In this document: piece by piece, positions 10,616-22,749 of the stretch | Layout of the letters: each line of letters opens with the position of its first letter | How positions within the stretch are numbered: position 1 is the first letter of the stretch | From: Cryptomeria japonica | Lineage: Eukaryota > Streptophyta > Pinopsida > Cupressales > Cupressaceae | Direction: 5' to 3' | Assembly (NCBI RefSeq): GCF_030272615.1 | Contig: NC_081412.1 | Location: 687,202,583-687,266,582, forward strand | DNA: 64,000 nt | Position numbers and translations under genes: made by a program | The notes under the pieces: model-generated | Told to the model about the DNA's origin: nothing | What the model saw: only the letters and a program-made list of their open reading frames with translations | The model's database searches: none

Positions 10616-10968
10616 TAACAAATATTTATAAATTGTGATTTCTATTTTAAACTTGTTACAAATATTAGATAAATATCTTGAAATCATTATCTATTAGTAC
10701 TTTTTTATCCCCAATTTTATCGTTTAGTAAATTGGGGTGACCCCGCAAATTTTTAGTCTATTTGTGGTTTTATAGCTCTATGTATGCTTTTCGAGATGAC
10801 TTTGTCATCTCGTGCATGGTCGTCGCTTGATTTTTTCCCATTTTCGCACCAACTTTGAATTCTGGTATCAATTTGGCCTATAAACCTGGTTTACACCAAC
10901 AATGAATTCTAGGTGCAAATTGGGTTCATAGCCTCGATGTGCACCTCTTTTACATCACCTAATGTTAG
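10616..10968 (+). repeat. Left part of an old LTR, interrupted by Copia1
   Basis: This holds two perfect hairpins: CCCCAATTT (10709-10717) with AAATTGGGG (10729-10737), and CGAGATGAC (10792-10800) with GTCATCTCG (10804-10812). The sequence appears to resume after Copia1 at 17043, where a TATA box follows. Reading 10616-10968 plus 17043 onward as one LTR U3 is inference. The boundaries of the old LTR are not resolved. Confidence 0.4.
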
Positions 10969-11086
10969 CTTAATTAAATAATTATATGCACCTAATGTTA
11001 GCTTAAGTGTAAAAAGATAATTGGGAACTTAAAGAATTAAACAAATATTGTTTAATTAATCAAGTAAAGACCCAATTACTCTAACA
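10969..11086 (-). repeat. Truncated 3' LTR of Copia1
   Basis: It is nearly identical to the last 118 bp (plus-strand reading) of the 5' LTR, ending ACTCTAACA next to the polypurine tract. About 250 bp of the LTR is missing. The left flank carries a second short copy of CACCTAATGTTAGCTTAA, a sign of local duplication or deletion. Confidence 0.75.
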
Positions 11087-11297
11087 CCCCCCCTTAAGCT
11101 AGACTTAGGGAGAATCTAAAACCTAGAACAACTACTGAAAGCATGAAAGATGGGTCCTGACAACAAGGCCTGATCAGGTACCCAAATACAATGAAATCTC
11201 TATGAAACGGAGACAAAGGAGAAAACCCAGTGGGAAAAAACTCCTCTCCAAAAAGAGATAAAAGAACATGCTGAAAGAAGACGAAGGAAGGAAGGCC

Positions 11298-14200
11298 TCA
11301 TAAAGACCCCCCAAGGACAACTTCCTTCACCCCAAGCATAGAGCGCAACTGAAGATAGCGCAGCGATGCAAAAGGTTTTGTGAAGATGTCTGCAACTTGC
11401 TCAGAAATGGGAATGTACTCCAGAATGAGAACACCATCCTAAATCAACTAACGGATGAAACGCATGTGAAGCTCAATGTGCTTCGTCCGCTGATGCTCTA
11501 CCGGGTTGCGGGAAATATGAATAGCACTCTGATTGTCACACCAAAGAACAATGGGACTATCAGGAGGAAAACCAAACTCAGTCATCAACTGTCGAAGCCA
11601 TAAGATCTCCTGACTAGCGAGCACAACAGCTCGGTACTCAGCCTCTGTAGATGATAATGCATGAGCAGTCTGCTTCTTGCAAGACCATGTGATAGGACCA
11701 GAGCCAAGACAGAAAACAAAGCCAGAAGTAGACTTCCGATCAGTGACATCACCAGCCCAATCTGAGTCAGTGTGGCCAACAATGTGAGGTTCCCCTGATG
11801 TGTAATGAATGCCATGAGAACTAGTGCCTTGAATGTACCTCAAAATGCGTTTGGTAGCTTGCCAATGACTCTCATGAGGATCATGGGAGAATCGAGAGAC
11901 AAGACCAATCGCAAAGGAAATATCAAGACGGGTGTGAGTCAGGTACAACAAACTGCCAACCAACTGCCTGTAAAGTGTAGAATTGACTGAAGGAGTGGGA
12001 CAAGCTGTAGTCAAAACAACCCCTGACTGAAATGGAGTGGGAGTGGGCTTGCAATCAAGCATGCCGAAGCGCTGAAGCATGTCAAGAGCATACTTCTGCT
12101 GGTAGAGAGAGATCCCATCAGAAGACTGAATCACCTGAAGACCAAGGAAATAGTGCAACAGACTGAGATCTGTCATCTCAAACTGATCCATCAAGTCACG
12201 TTGAATATGTTGAATCATAGATGATGAGCTACCCGTGATGAGAAGATCATCAACATATAGCACAATAATTAAGATGTCACCCTCAAGAAGATGAATGTAG
12301 ACGGTGTGATCAGAATGACTACGGGAGAACCCAATGGAGAGCAAGAAAGAGTCCATCTTCTCATACCAAGCCCGAGGGACCTGTTTGAGACCATACAATG
12401 AACGTCGAAGTCTGCAAACCAAAGAACTATCCTGCACAAATCCCTGAGGTTGTTCCATGTAGATTTCCTCCTGTAGATCCCCGTGCAAGAAGGCACTCTT
12501 CACATCCATCTGAAAAATAGGCCAACGTCGAGAAGCTGCAAGAGATAGTACAAAGCGAATGGAATTCATCTTGGCAAGAGGGGTAAATGTCTCGGAGTAA
12601 TCAATACCCTCAACCTATGAAAAACCCTTCACAACAAGACGTGCTTTGTACTTATCAATGGAACCATCAGCAGCATATTTAATGCGATACAACCAGCGAC
12701 ACCTAACCATCTTTCTGCCCTTAGGAAGAGGATAGAGATCCCGAGTATGATTCCTCATCAAAGAAGAATACTCCTCCTCCATAGCACAATCCCACTCAGG
12801 GTGACCTGTCGCCTCTGAAAACTTCTGAGGATCATCTGAAATAGCATTACTCAAAAGACTAGAACCCACAGTATGAGAACGAGTGTGACGAGTATCTGAA
12901 GGATCACCAGCCATAGGACCTGTCGTTGCAACAGTAAGGCGAGCCCACTTGGGCATTTAAGGTGGAGTAGGTGGAGGTGGGGATGGTGGGGGTGGGGATG
13001 GTGGATCATCAGCACCATCATCAGAATCATCCTCAAAAAGATCCTGAAGAGGTGCAGTGGTCGGAGTAGGCAGAGGAGTAGACACTAGAGTCAGGGTATC
13101 CACTGTGGGAAGACGCTCATCAAACTGAACATCCCGTCAAAATAGGACCTCTCTGGAATCAGGATCAAACAACCTGTACGCCTTAACATCCTCACAGTAG
13201 CCAACAAAAATGAGTGGTCGACTCTTCCGCTCCATGGCTTTCCTCTGAGCATCAGGAATAAAGGCCCATGCCTCACTGCCAAATACTCGAAAAAAGGAAA
13301 CATCAGGCTTGTCATGAGACCAAGCCTCCTTAGGAGTCATATGTTGAATAGCCTTGTGAGGCATCTGATTCTGAATATAGTTGGCACAATTGATTGCCTC
13401 AGCCCAAAAAGATGAATCCATGGACCTAGACTGAATCATACAATTCGCCATCTCCCGTAAAGTTATGTTCTTGCGTTCAGCGACACCATTCTATTGAGGG
13501 GTGTAGGGAACAGTAAACTGATGCTGCAAACCATGCTCAGTGCAAAAATCTCTGAAAGTCTGATTCACATACTCCCCCCCATTATCTATACGTATCCGCC
13601 GAATAGAACAACCAGACTGCTTCTCTACATATGTCTTGAAGATTCAAAAGGAATCAAAGACATCAGACTTGTACTTAAGAAAGTACACCCATGTGCGTCT
13701 GGAGAAGTCATCAATAAAAGTGAGTACATACTTGGCCCTTGAAAAAGAAGGAGTGGGAAATGACATGAGGTCACTGTGAATCAACTCCAAGGGTGCCAAA
13801 GCACGAGAGGCTCTCCCCTTCAGAAAGGGATCTCTGTGATGCTTGCCAAGCACACAACCATGACAAACACCATCAGTGCAGGAAATCTGTGGGAGCCCAA
13901 AAACAAGTGCCTGTGTACTGATCTGCTGAAGATATCTGTAATTGACATGGCCCAATCACTCATGCCAAAGCTTACTCACTGAATCTGCATGTGCTATGAA
14001 AGATGAACCTATACCTGAAGAGGGCTCAAATTCGTCAAATCTGTAGAGACGAGATGCAGAATCCACACTACCAGAAGCCACAACCAAATCAGAGTCATGG
14101 AGGTCTCGAATAACCACATCATGTGGTGAGAACTCAACTGTCTTACCAGAGCCAGAGTGGCAAATCTAATAAATGGACAGGAGGTTCGTCAAGATGTCAG

Positions 14201-15347
14201 GGACAACCAGAACATCCTGTAGAGTACCCCCATCCAAAGAGACAGAACCTGAACCCAAAACGGAAAGCTAAACTGAGTCACCCGCTACAATCTGTGAAAT
14301 ACCACAAGAGGCAAGAAAAGTAACCACCTGTTGAGTGTGTGTCATATGGTGAGAAGCACCAGAATCTAGAATCCATGTGGACCCATAGGTCGAAGCTCTA
14401 GCAGTGAGAGCATGACCTTTCCCTGTGGAAGGAGAAGACGCCTGAGGTGAGGAAATGTGATGTTGTTGCATGGCTTCCTCTAAAGCCACTAATCGTTTCC
14501 AACACCTGGAAACTGGATGTCCGTCCTTGCCACAAAAACTGCAAGTTTTTGATGATTTCTTCTTAGTCTTGGAGGAAGACTCACGGGACTATGAAGATTT
14601 CCCTTGTTTGGGAGGAAATGGTTTTGAATCAGACTTAGGAGCAGGCTTGGAGGAATTCTCACTACCTGCAGAAGGCTTTTTCGGCTTCGATTTCTGCTTC
14701 TATTTCTCCTTCTCTTTAGAGGACTGAGCAACCAATGCTTTGTTCTTGGAGCCTGAGAGCGTATCTAGCTAAGAAAGATGAGACTTCTCACGAGACAATC
14801 GCTCACAAAAGACATCAAAGGTAGGCATGGTGAAATTAGTACCCAAGCCATCCATGGTAGAGTAGAAAGTAGAGGCAAAAAACTAAAAGTGACCCCGAAG
14901 CTTCAAAAGAATCAAATGAATGCAATTTGTATCAGTCTTTTTCTTTCCACATCCCTGAAGAATAGATCTAATAGTCTTGAATTTGTTCAAAAAATCCTCA
15001 ATAGTGGGAAAGGAATCAGGTAACAAAGAAGTCAACTCTGCCTCAATCCGTAATGCCTGAATCTCATTGACCCTCCCGAAAAGAGAATCAAACTTCAACC
15101 ACATATCCCGAGGAGTAAGCAACTCATCAAGGTGAAACAGAAGACTATCGGAGACATGCAAAGAGATCAAACCCATGGCCTCATCCAGCTTGTTCTGATA
15201 CATAAGAATCTCATAAGGACGTTGTAGGTCTGGCTGAACCTCATCCAAAGAAGTCCACAATCCTTGTGACCTGAGAAGCCTCGTGATGCGGGGCTTCCAG
15301 GTGTGATAGTTGTGTGAAGTCAACAACTCAACTGAAGGATCTGCCAT
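11298..15347 (-). pseudogene. Copia1 gag-pol polyprotein, single frame with 14 stops
   Basis: Encodes Gag, aspartic protease, integrase, reverse transcriptase and RNase H as one polyprotein. It starts MADPSVELLTS at 15347. In order: Gag (about 15347-14880); knuckle CSFCGKDGHPVSRC (near 14545); protease ILDSGASHH (near 14370); integrase with an HHCC-like N-terminus (LGHVNY near 13950, then C-x2-C) and core (FIDDFSRRTWVYF, YTPQ-stop-NGVAERKN); reverse transcriptase (FQMDVKSAFLHG near 12500, LYVDDLLITG near 12250); RNase H (SDWAGDVTDRKSTSGF near 11740); end near ADIFTKPF. The frame holds from start to end with no frameshift, but 14 in-frame stops occur: ten TAG, three TGA, one TAA. Most fall where related proteins have Gln or Arg. 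It cannot encode a functional polyprotein now. Confidence 0.88.
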
Positions 15348-16660
15348 GAGAACAAAGAAAAACTCTACACCTGCACCTGCTTGTTGGTTGTTTTTATTAT
15401 GTGATCTTTCATAATAGACAGAAGATGCAGAAGGGTTTGTTTGTTTTGAGAGTTTAGGTGTTCTTGATTTCTGATATAAATGACAAAAAGCAAGAAAAAA
15501 ACACCCCCCCATAATAGAGAAACCCAAACCCTAGTACATAGTAATGAGAAGGAAGTAGTGCATAAGCAAAAAAACTTCAAACTGATATCTCATGTACCTG
15601 GTGAAAATTCTGAGAAAAAAGATCACAAATCTGAATAAAGCATGCTGAGAGCTTTCCAACGCCTATTCGTTTTCGAAAAACGGATTCCGTTTGCCCATTC
15701 TACGGCCCCGGAAGTGCAAAAAAGAAGCTTGACTTTGACTGGTAAAAAACATAGTCAAATAGCAGATTCAGGAAAAAAGGCCACCACCACGAGGTCCGTC
15801 TCGAAAGCACCTTTCCAACGCCTATTCGTTCGCCAAAATCCAACTCTGGATGCACAATCTAGGCTAAAAAAACCAACCCCCTCTCAAAAAGACTAGAGAG
15901 GAGGAGCTGGTGGGGGTCCGAGCGGAGGAGGGGCTCGAGCCGGGCGGAGGTGGTGAGGCCCGAGCTGAGAAGAGCGCTTGCCAAGCGGAGCGGAGCTCGG
16001 GCGAAGCAGGGACGGAGCAGAGCAGGGGCCGGGCGGAGGTGGCGCGGCCCGGCTGAGCGGAGCAGGGGCTGCCGGTGGGTGGAGGCCGGAGCGGCGGCTG
16101 CCTGAGCGGGGGGTTGCCGGAGCTGGTGGGGGGCCGGAGCCGGCGGGAGCTTCCATCGCCGAAGTTTGCAGCAACAAGGACAATCGGCAGGGCTGGGTGG
16201 GGCCGGCCTGACAGGTCCGCAGGGCCGTATGGCGCCGGACTGTCAGGTCCGATGCCCAACACAAACAAAAAAAAAAAAAAAAATTACAACTTTATTTCGC
16301 CCGGCTTGACCTTGCAAAAAAAAAAAAAATTAATAAAAATTTAAAAAATCCGGCCTGCATGTCGTAAAAAGGCAAAAAAAAAAAAATTGAAATTTTTTTC
16401 TCGATTTGTGTGCCAAGGCCGTATAGCCTGGCTAGGAGAAAAAAATATCACCCAAATGCTCAGGGGTCAAAAAAAAGACAAATTTTATATGACTATAGGG
16501 GTTTTTGGGCCTTCTGAGTACGATGGTGAGATCCGTTTAGGCCCAAAGTGCCAAGAAAAAAAAAAACCTTAACCCTAAGCACACAAAAAAATCCCTGAAA
16601 CCCTAGATCTGCTTCAAATGCAAAATTCTCAAAAACAGGAACAGGTAGCTGCAGATCTGA
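15348..16660 (-). other. Copia1 5' leader with GC-rich island
   Basis: This is about 1.3 kb between the primer site and gag. 15890-16240 is strongly GC-rich (repeated GGAGC, GGGC and GGCCGG words), in contrast to A-rich flanks on both sides. Open frames across the island (for example 15864-16268) are compositional artefacts. The related element N1 has a comparable island in the same place. Confidence 0.6.
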
Positions 16661-16672
16661 GCTCTGATACCA
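16661..16672 (-). other. Primer-binding site of Copia1 (initiator tRNA-Met)
   Basis: On the minus strand it reads TGGTATCAGAGC, the standard complement of the 3' end of plant initiator tRNA-Met, directly after the 5' LTR. Confidence 0.9.
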
Positions 16673-17042
16673 TATAGGAGTTGAGAAATACAACCTCACA
16701 GTAGCATGAAGATCTTCTGCAAGCCGAATAACCTGTTACAAGGAGAAGCAATGAAGCAAAATCTGAAGAACATACAAAACACAGGAAAAATATTCTCAAA
16801 ATATGAGAGCTCCAATTCACCAAAAATGTATTGTGAAAGATAATACAATGAAAAGAAAAAATAACCTCTAATAGGTCAAGAAACCCTAAAAAGGGAAAAC
16901 CCTAGGCTTGCACATAATAATTAATTAAAATAATTAATTATATGCACCTAATGTTAGCTTAAGTGTAAAAAGATAATTGGGAACTTAAAGAATTAAACAA
17001 ATATTGTTTAATTAATCAAGTAAAGACCCAATTACTCTAACA
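16673..17042 (-). repeat. Copia1 5' LTR
   Basis: It is 370 bp. On the plus strand it begins TATAGGAGTTGAGAAATAC next to the primer site and ends ACTCTAACA. The end shared with the left remnant, and the similarity to N1 LTRs (TTGAGAAATACAAC, ACTCTAACA), define it. On the minus strand the 3' end is TATA rather than the usual CA, perhaps by mutation. Confidence 0.82.
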
Positions 17043-17960
17043 GTTAGAGAATTTTTGCCTAACTCAACCTTCATCTAACCCAAGGGTCTCATCAAGCATT
17101 CATGGCTTTACCCTTGGTTATCCCTTTAACCCTTGCACAAGAGTTTACCCCTTGGGTAAAAGCTTTGTCCAATGGATAACCCTGACCTAACCTTAACCCT
17201 TACCTCCTAGGGTAACCATCATGTCTTCTCAAGCATTTAATGTTTCTTGCATCTTCTCTCTAGCAATCTCTTGTTGACAATTGTCACCATTTCATTGGTG
17301 AGAATTGTAAACATGGATTGATAACTTTCAATCCTGACCCTTGTTAAGATTATCCAATCTTGACCATCCATTGCCCTATTTTTCCTATAAATAGATCTCT
17401 CATTCCCTCATTTTCATATCCAAGTCTTTAGTATCAAACTTATAGACATTTTGCTAAGTATCTAAGTTTCATGCATCTAATATAAACATTTTTAAATCAA
17501 GCATTTAGCCTATCTTTGAATAGAAATCATCTTAATAAGCATTTTAAGAAGCATTTTCATTATCATAGCACTCTCATATTAGACTAGTATATCATGTTAG
17601 GATAGGTTTTACTAATCTTTTATCTTATCATCATTTCCATGCTAGTTTAATTCATACTAGATTTAATATCATGTATAACTAGGAATGCATTCATATTAAG
17701 TTGATCAATATCTCTCGTTCTCATAGTTGTCATTCCTAAGTCACTTTGATCAGTGATCTGAGAGCAAAGGCATTGACTTGAGGGATCCTATGAGATAGAG
17801 AACAATGGAACATCCCTTGGGAAGTTGAGCTATTCAACATAGCTCCATAACTTGCACCAAGAGTACCATTGGTGTGTGGACTTGTCAAGAAACCAGATTT
17901 TACGTTTCATCGCACCACTTTTCCCACACACAAATACAATGGTAAGATTTAGATCTCAAA
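17043..17960 (+). repeat. Right part of the LTR interrupted by Copia1
   Basis: Non-coding sequence with a clear TATA box (TATAAATAG, 17386-17394) after a C-rich U3-like stretch. It probably belongs with 10616-10968. The right end is not defined; Copia3 pol sequence is recognisable from 17985. Confidence 0.4.
17386..17394 (+). promoter_or_regulatory. TATA box of the split LTR
   Basis: TATAAATAG is followed by CTCTCATTCCCTC, a common shape for a plant LTR transcription start. The promoter is now separated from most of its U3 by Copia1. Confidence 0.5.
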
Positions 17961-17984
17961 AATCCCAAACACAACACAGGTGCT

Positions 17985-20863
17985 AAACTTTTGATATCGC
18001 GTTCTAGGAGACTGATTCAAACCATATAGAGATTTATTCAACTTACAAACAAGGTTCTCTTCACCTTTTCCAACAAAAAAGCTCTTCCTGTGACATAAAC
18101 TTCCTCCTCCAAATCACCTTGAAGGAATGCAATCTTCACATACATCTACTTGACTTCCAAGTCATAAGTTGTTGCAAGTGATAATAGGTATCAAAAGGAT
18201 GTCATCTTAGCTACAAGAGAGAATATTTCAACATAATCAATTCCCTCCAGTGAAAGGTACAAAATCCCATCTAACATTTTTCCTAAATGCAACTATCTCT
18301 TCATTTGTGGCTTCCACATGCATACCCATATCCTCTCTAATAGTCCTAGGCTTATTAATGCTAGCAAACAAAGAAAATATGCATTTGGAATCCAACAAGG
18401 AATATCCAAACCATTCTGGTGAATAACCAAATTTCGCAAGTTGGCACCTATCACGAGTAGACTTCCTCAACTGTCGAGGTTGAGGTTCTTTCTCTCCTTA
18501 AGAACTTTAAGAGTTGCTTGAGTTCTCCTCATTATCAGGTCCAATGGGAGAGCGTGATTCATTTTTCATCAAAGTAGGTGGTACATGAGCTACCCATTTT
18601 TATTTTTTTTTCTTCCTTTACTACTTGCAAATAAGCAATGGAAGGTTTCAACTCATAGAAGATCACACTTCTGCTATAGTGAACCTAATCTACAATTGGA
18701 ACCCAAAGATTGTAACCTTTCACACCAACACCATAGCTAATGAAGATACACTTACCCATCTTATACTCCAATTTAGATGGTTTTCCACTCAGCACATGTT
18801 CATATGCATCACAACCAAAGACTCTGAGATGTCTCGTCAAGGGCTTCTTACCAGACCACACCTCCAAGGGTATCTTTTCAACTAATGTTGAAGAGATATG
18901 TTAATCAGATTACATGTAGTGACTACAACTTCAACTCTGAACTTTTGTTCAAAGCCAACCCCAATTAGCATACTCCTAGCCCTCTCCATCAACATTCTTT
19001 TCATCTGCTCTGCAACTCCATTTTGTTGTGGGGTCTATGGAGTTGTCTTCTTTCTCTCAATCCCATGGTCCTTATAGAACCTATCGAATTATGTCAAACA
19101 AAACTCACTGCCATCGCCAATCCTTAAACATTTAAACACTTAATTTTTCTGCCAAGCTTGTTTTCAACCAAGGATTTGAATTCCCTAAACCAACTAAAAA
19201 CTTTAGATTTACTCTTGAGGAAATATACAAATGTCCTACTATAGTCATCTATGTTAGAGAGAAAATATATAAAACTAGATACCTAAGGAACATTAGCAGG
19301 ACCAAACGCATCTGAATGAATATAATAAAAACCCCAAACGACTTATGAAAATTGGAATATAAAGAACCACATTGTTGTTTACTATAAACACAATGTTCAC
19401 AAAAGTTGAACTCAAGATTACAATCATCAAGGCCTTCAACAAGGCACTTAATTTTAGGGATCTTAAGACATTTCTCACCAAATAGTTGATTCTCTTGTGC
19501 CATAACATTGTCTTCTCCGCTAGAAGCTTCATCTCGAAACAATTAGCACCCTTAGGTACCCAAAAATCATGACAATCAAATGTAGATACATCAATCTTCT
19601 TCTTTGCTTGATGTGATGGTGAGGATGAAGAATCCAAATCCCTTTTCTTGGACTTCATAGAAGCACTATTGCACTGAATTGTGCAGGCATCTATCTTATA
19701 CAAGGTGCCAATCTAAACACCCTTAGCGAGCACCATGCATTCTCTTGTCATCTTGCATCCACCACTCGAGATAACAACCTACACACCCACATCACTCAGC
19801 TTGCTAACTGAAAGTAGGTTCCATGCCAATCTAGGGATATGTAGGACACCATCAATCCCCTTCACTCTACCATCAAGGAATCAAATCTTGATTCTTTAAC
19901 GGCCAAAAAGCTTTAGTGAGATTCATCACCTAGATACACCTTCACACCATCAAAATATTTGTACTTTGAAAACCAACATCTATGAGAGGTCATGTGGAAA
20001 GAGGCACCTGAATGTATCAACCATACATCTTATGATGCATGTGTTGCCAAGGCTATGACAAAAGCATCTACTTCATCATGAGAGGATTTTTCAAAGTCAG
20101 AATCGAAGAAATTCTTTTTACCTTTCTTTTTTTTCTCCTCCTTGCACTCTTGACGAAAAATGAGTGGATTTGTCACAATTCCAACATTTTGCCTTCGACT
20201 TTTTACCAAGAGACTTAGATCTCCCCGAAGATTTTGATTTACCCTTGTCCTTTTTTCCTTTTTCCATCATTCTACCAGGGGCAACCAAGGCCTCCTTAGC
20301 CATCTCAAAAGATTTCCTTCGCATCTCTTCAGATAACAATGAAGTGACCACATCCTCCATCTTGAAAGTGGTTGTTGTGCTTCCAATTGCCAGCACAAGT
20401 TGATCCCATGAGTTCGACAAAGAACGTAATAGAAGCATGCATTTCTCTTATTCAATACTAACAAAACTCAATTGGGCAACAAGCATGTTAAATCCATTCA
20501 TGTCATCTGCAACGGATCCTCCTTCCTCTATCCTCAGAGAATACAATTTTTTTCATAGGAATAATTTATTTACCAAGGATTTCAACTAATAGATATTGTC
20601 AAAGCTTCTTCCAAAGCTCAACTGCAATCTTCACTTCAAGGATATTTAGGAGCACAAAATCAGCCAAACAGAGTCTTATCAAACCCTTGGCTTTCCAATC
20701 CATTTTATTCCATACAACCTGCATTGTAATTTGGGGTTTTTATCGAAGAAACCACAACCCATAGATCTCTAACTACAAGCATATCCTCTATTTTGAGTTT
20801 CCACAACCGAAAATTGTTGCCATTAAACTTATCCATATCTATTTTGGTTGATGTGCTTGACAT
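17985..20863 (-). pseudogene. Copia3: decayed Copia gag-pol, truncated in reverse transcriptase
   Basis: The start MSSTSTKIDMDKFNGNNF at 20863 is typical of Copia Gag. Gag continues with a knuckle CWNCDKSTHF near 20180 whose last Cys is lost, a pre-integrase part (MLWHKRINYL near 19500), an integrase tail (HLRVFGCDAYEHVLSGK near 18820) and reverse transcriptase up to SLYGLNQSPRTRYQKF near 17990, where it stops. Many frameshifts and stops are present. YVDD and RNase H are absent. It is clearly older than Copia1. Confidence 0.75.
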
Positions 20864-21135
20864 CTCTATTATGCTCGATGTGCTTGCAATGTCAAAACTG
20901 TGACAAGGTTATGAAATCTTTCTCTACAAAACTCCCACTAAAAACCCTTCTACCCAACAACAATATTAAAGTTGGTCAGGTTTTAATACAATTGAAATGA
21001 AGCACAGTGTGGAATAACGCTTCCAAATGCTAAATCTAATAAGAGAGTAAATGTAAAAATTTCTTACAAACCCTCTAACTGTTACAAATTAGATGCACAT
21101 ATAAAATTCAAATTTAAATAAATAAAAAACATAAT
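20864..21135. other. Non-coding flank of Copia3
   Basis: It may contain the Copia3 leader and part of an LTR, but no exact primer site or LTR boundary could be found. Confidence 0.3.
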
Positions 21136-21700
21136 TGTAGTGTCGTAAATTGTATCCTCATACAATCTCATACTCATTTAAGGTCAGTATGGTGTTTCTC
21201 CTTTGATGCACCTGATTCTAACTTATTGTGCTCATTTTAGTGCAAACATCTGGAGATTTGGCACATTTTCAGGCTCTCTTACCAAATTTCAGCCCAAGAG
21301 GTCTAGACTAAGTGCCTATTGCCCTGGTCCAACCAAAAGGGGCCCAAATTTGAACCCTTGAATATTTGGAAAATGTTGAGTAGAAAAGTGCTCCTTGATG
21401 TCAGTCTTTTTTAATTTTTCAACATGTTTTGTGAGGTTGAGTAAAAAAGCAAGTCTTACCCAATCATTTGAAACATCTCTTCATATGCAACTCAATTCCA
21501 ATTGAGCAAGCAATTAGAAAATTCAAGGAAGTGAAGGAGAGATAAAACACTCAAGATGGCATCCATGATCGATTTTATGTGAAGGCATGCACGAACTCCC
21601 ACCGAGCAATATCAACATGTCATGAGACTTCAAGGCAAGGACATTCATAGAAAAGGTATAACATTTCAATTTTGCATTTTCTTAAAGTTTTTAGCCTCTA
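21136..21700 (+). repeat. LTR-like sequence related to the R1/gag2 LTRs, plus orientation
   Basis: It begins TGTAGTGTCGTAAATTGTATCC, close to the minus-strand start of the gag2 LTR at 26407 (TGTAGTGTCACAAATTGTATTC) and more distantly to R1. A GCCCTGGTCC word is at about 21319. The right end is a guess. It points opposite to the gag2 LTR, so the two are not a matched pair. Confidence 0.45.
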
Positions 21701-22740
21701 ACCTACAAGCTCCCTTTTTCACCATCATAATTCTATGAAGTGTAGATTGAGCAAAGAAATCCAAACTTTGAAGAAGGAAAAAACTCTAGGCGTTGTAACT
21801 TAGCTACAATGTCTAACACTTTTTCGACAAAATTTTAGGAAGATTATCTATAGGGCATCCTGATCTAGAATTTGATCACATAATTTGCATCAACAATGCC
21901 CATTTACACCATTTTACAATAACACCATATTTGCATGGGACAAACCCTTTCGAGGAAAATCCCACATTCCAACAACAAAAGTTACAATACAATGCACAGA
22001 GCCAATGCTCCTCACGTGTAATTACAATAACAGAGAACTCTGGAGAAATTCCCACATATAGCAACTTCTCAAAAAATATTCAACCTTATCATACAAAATA
22101 CACTAAGAAGCTACATATGTATAAGAGATCAAAACATGAGTGGAAAGCACCCATAGTTTCTAAAACCAACTCATATGCTCAAGAGGTAACTGGTGTAGAA
22201 AACAACAAGTTGACATTTCCATGACACGTTGCACATAACAACTTTCCAAAGAACTAACTCATGACTCACTCATAACGATCATCTTGCCTCATGACTCACT
22301 CATAACTCATAGAAAGTGCCAAATCCATTTTAGGCATATTCCTTACCTCACACTACTTGTCAAAAGTGAACTCCACCATAAATACTAGCTGCCAAAAGAT
22401 AACTCTTCATGACTCTTCCATCGAACTAGTAATGGTCATAGTAAATAAAAGAAACTATCATAGTCCCAACATAGCAACCTATGACACTAGTCCCTCAAAT
22501 TTTAGGACTTCCAAAGTGGGTGCAACGAATAATAAAATAATCAACATGTTAGTACTCTAAGGTTGAGACACCTTAATCCCAAGAAGAGTTACTTCTATAT
22601 TCATTAACATTGAAGGATCCTTAGGGGTAGCAGTGGAAACAGATCCTTAAAGATTGCCTAATGATAAATCAACTATTCTTTGGGCTTTAAACTTTTGGTA
22701 GGATAGGAATAGGACATCTTCATGAGCTTTCATTGGTTGA
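21701..22740. other. Unresolved non-coding stretch
   Basis: A 97-codon open frame at 21931-22224 (plus) has no recognisable domain. The stretch may be the 3' region of the gag2 element. Nothing else can be supported. Confidence 0.3.
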
Positions 22741-22749
22741 GGTTTTAGA

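Larger units (their letters stand above)
10969..17042 (-). mobile_element. Copia1: Ty1/Copia retrotransposon, near full length
   Basis: It reads on the minus strand from the 5' LTR (16673-17042) through an exact initiator-Met primer site, a long leader with a GC-rich island, and gag-pol (15347-11298), to a polypurine tract (GCTTAAGGGGGGG) and a 3' LTR that survives only as about 118 bp. Domain order is Gag, protease, integrase, reverse transcriptase, RNase H, which is diagnostic of Copia. A possible GTTAG duplication on both flanks is ambiguous because the left flank itself repeats LTR sequence. Confidence 0.88.

Noticed and set aside
15864-16344. Overlapping Pro/Ala/Gly-rich open frames, also at 60723-61486
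   Set aside because: These are products of the GC-rich leader islands; all frames are open by composition only.
16661-16672. tRNA-Met gene fragments (also at 28087, 58818 and 61843)
   Set aside because: Only the 12 bases complementary to the tRNA 3' end are present, each next to an LTR; these are primer sites.
17050-17215. Telomere-like CCCTAA/ACCCTTG words
   Set aside because: Irregular and few, without tandem CCCTAAA; ordinary LTR sequence. The same holds for AACCCTAATTAGGGTT in E units.
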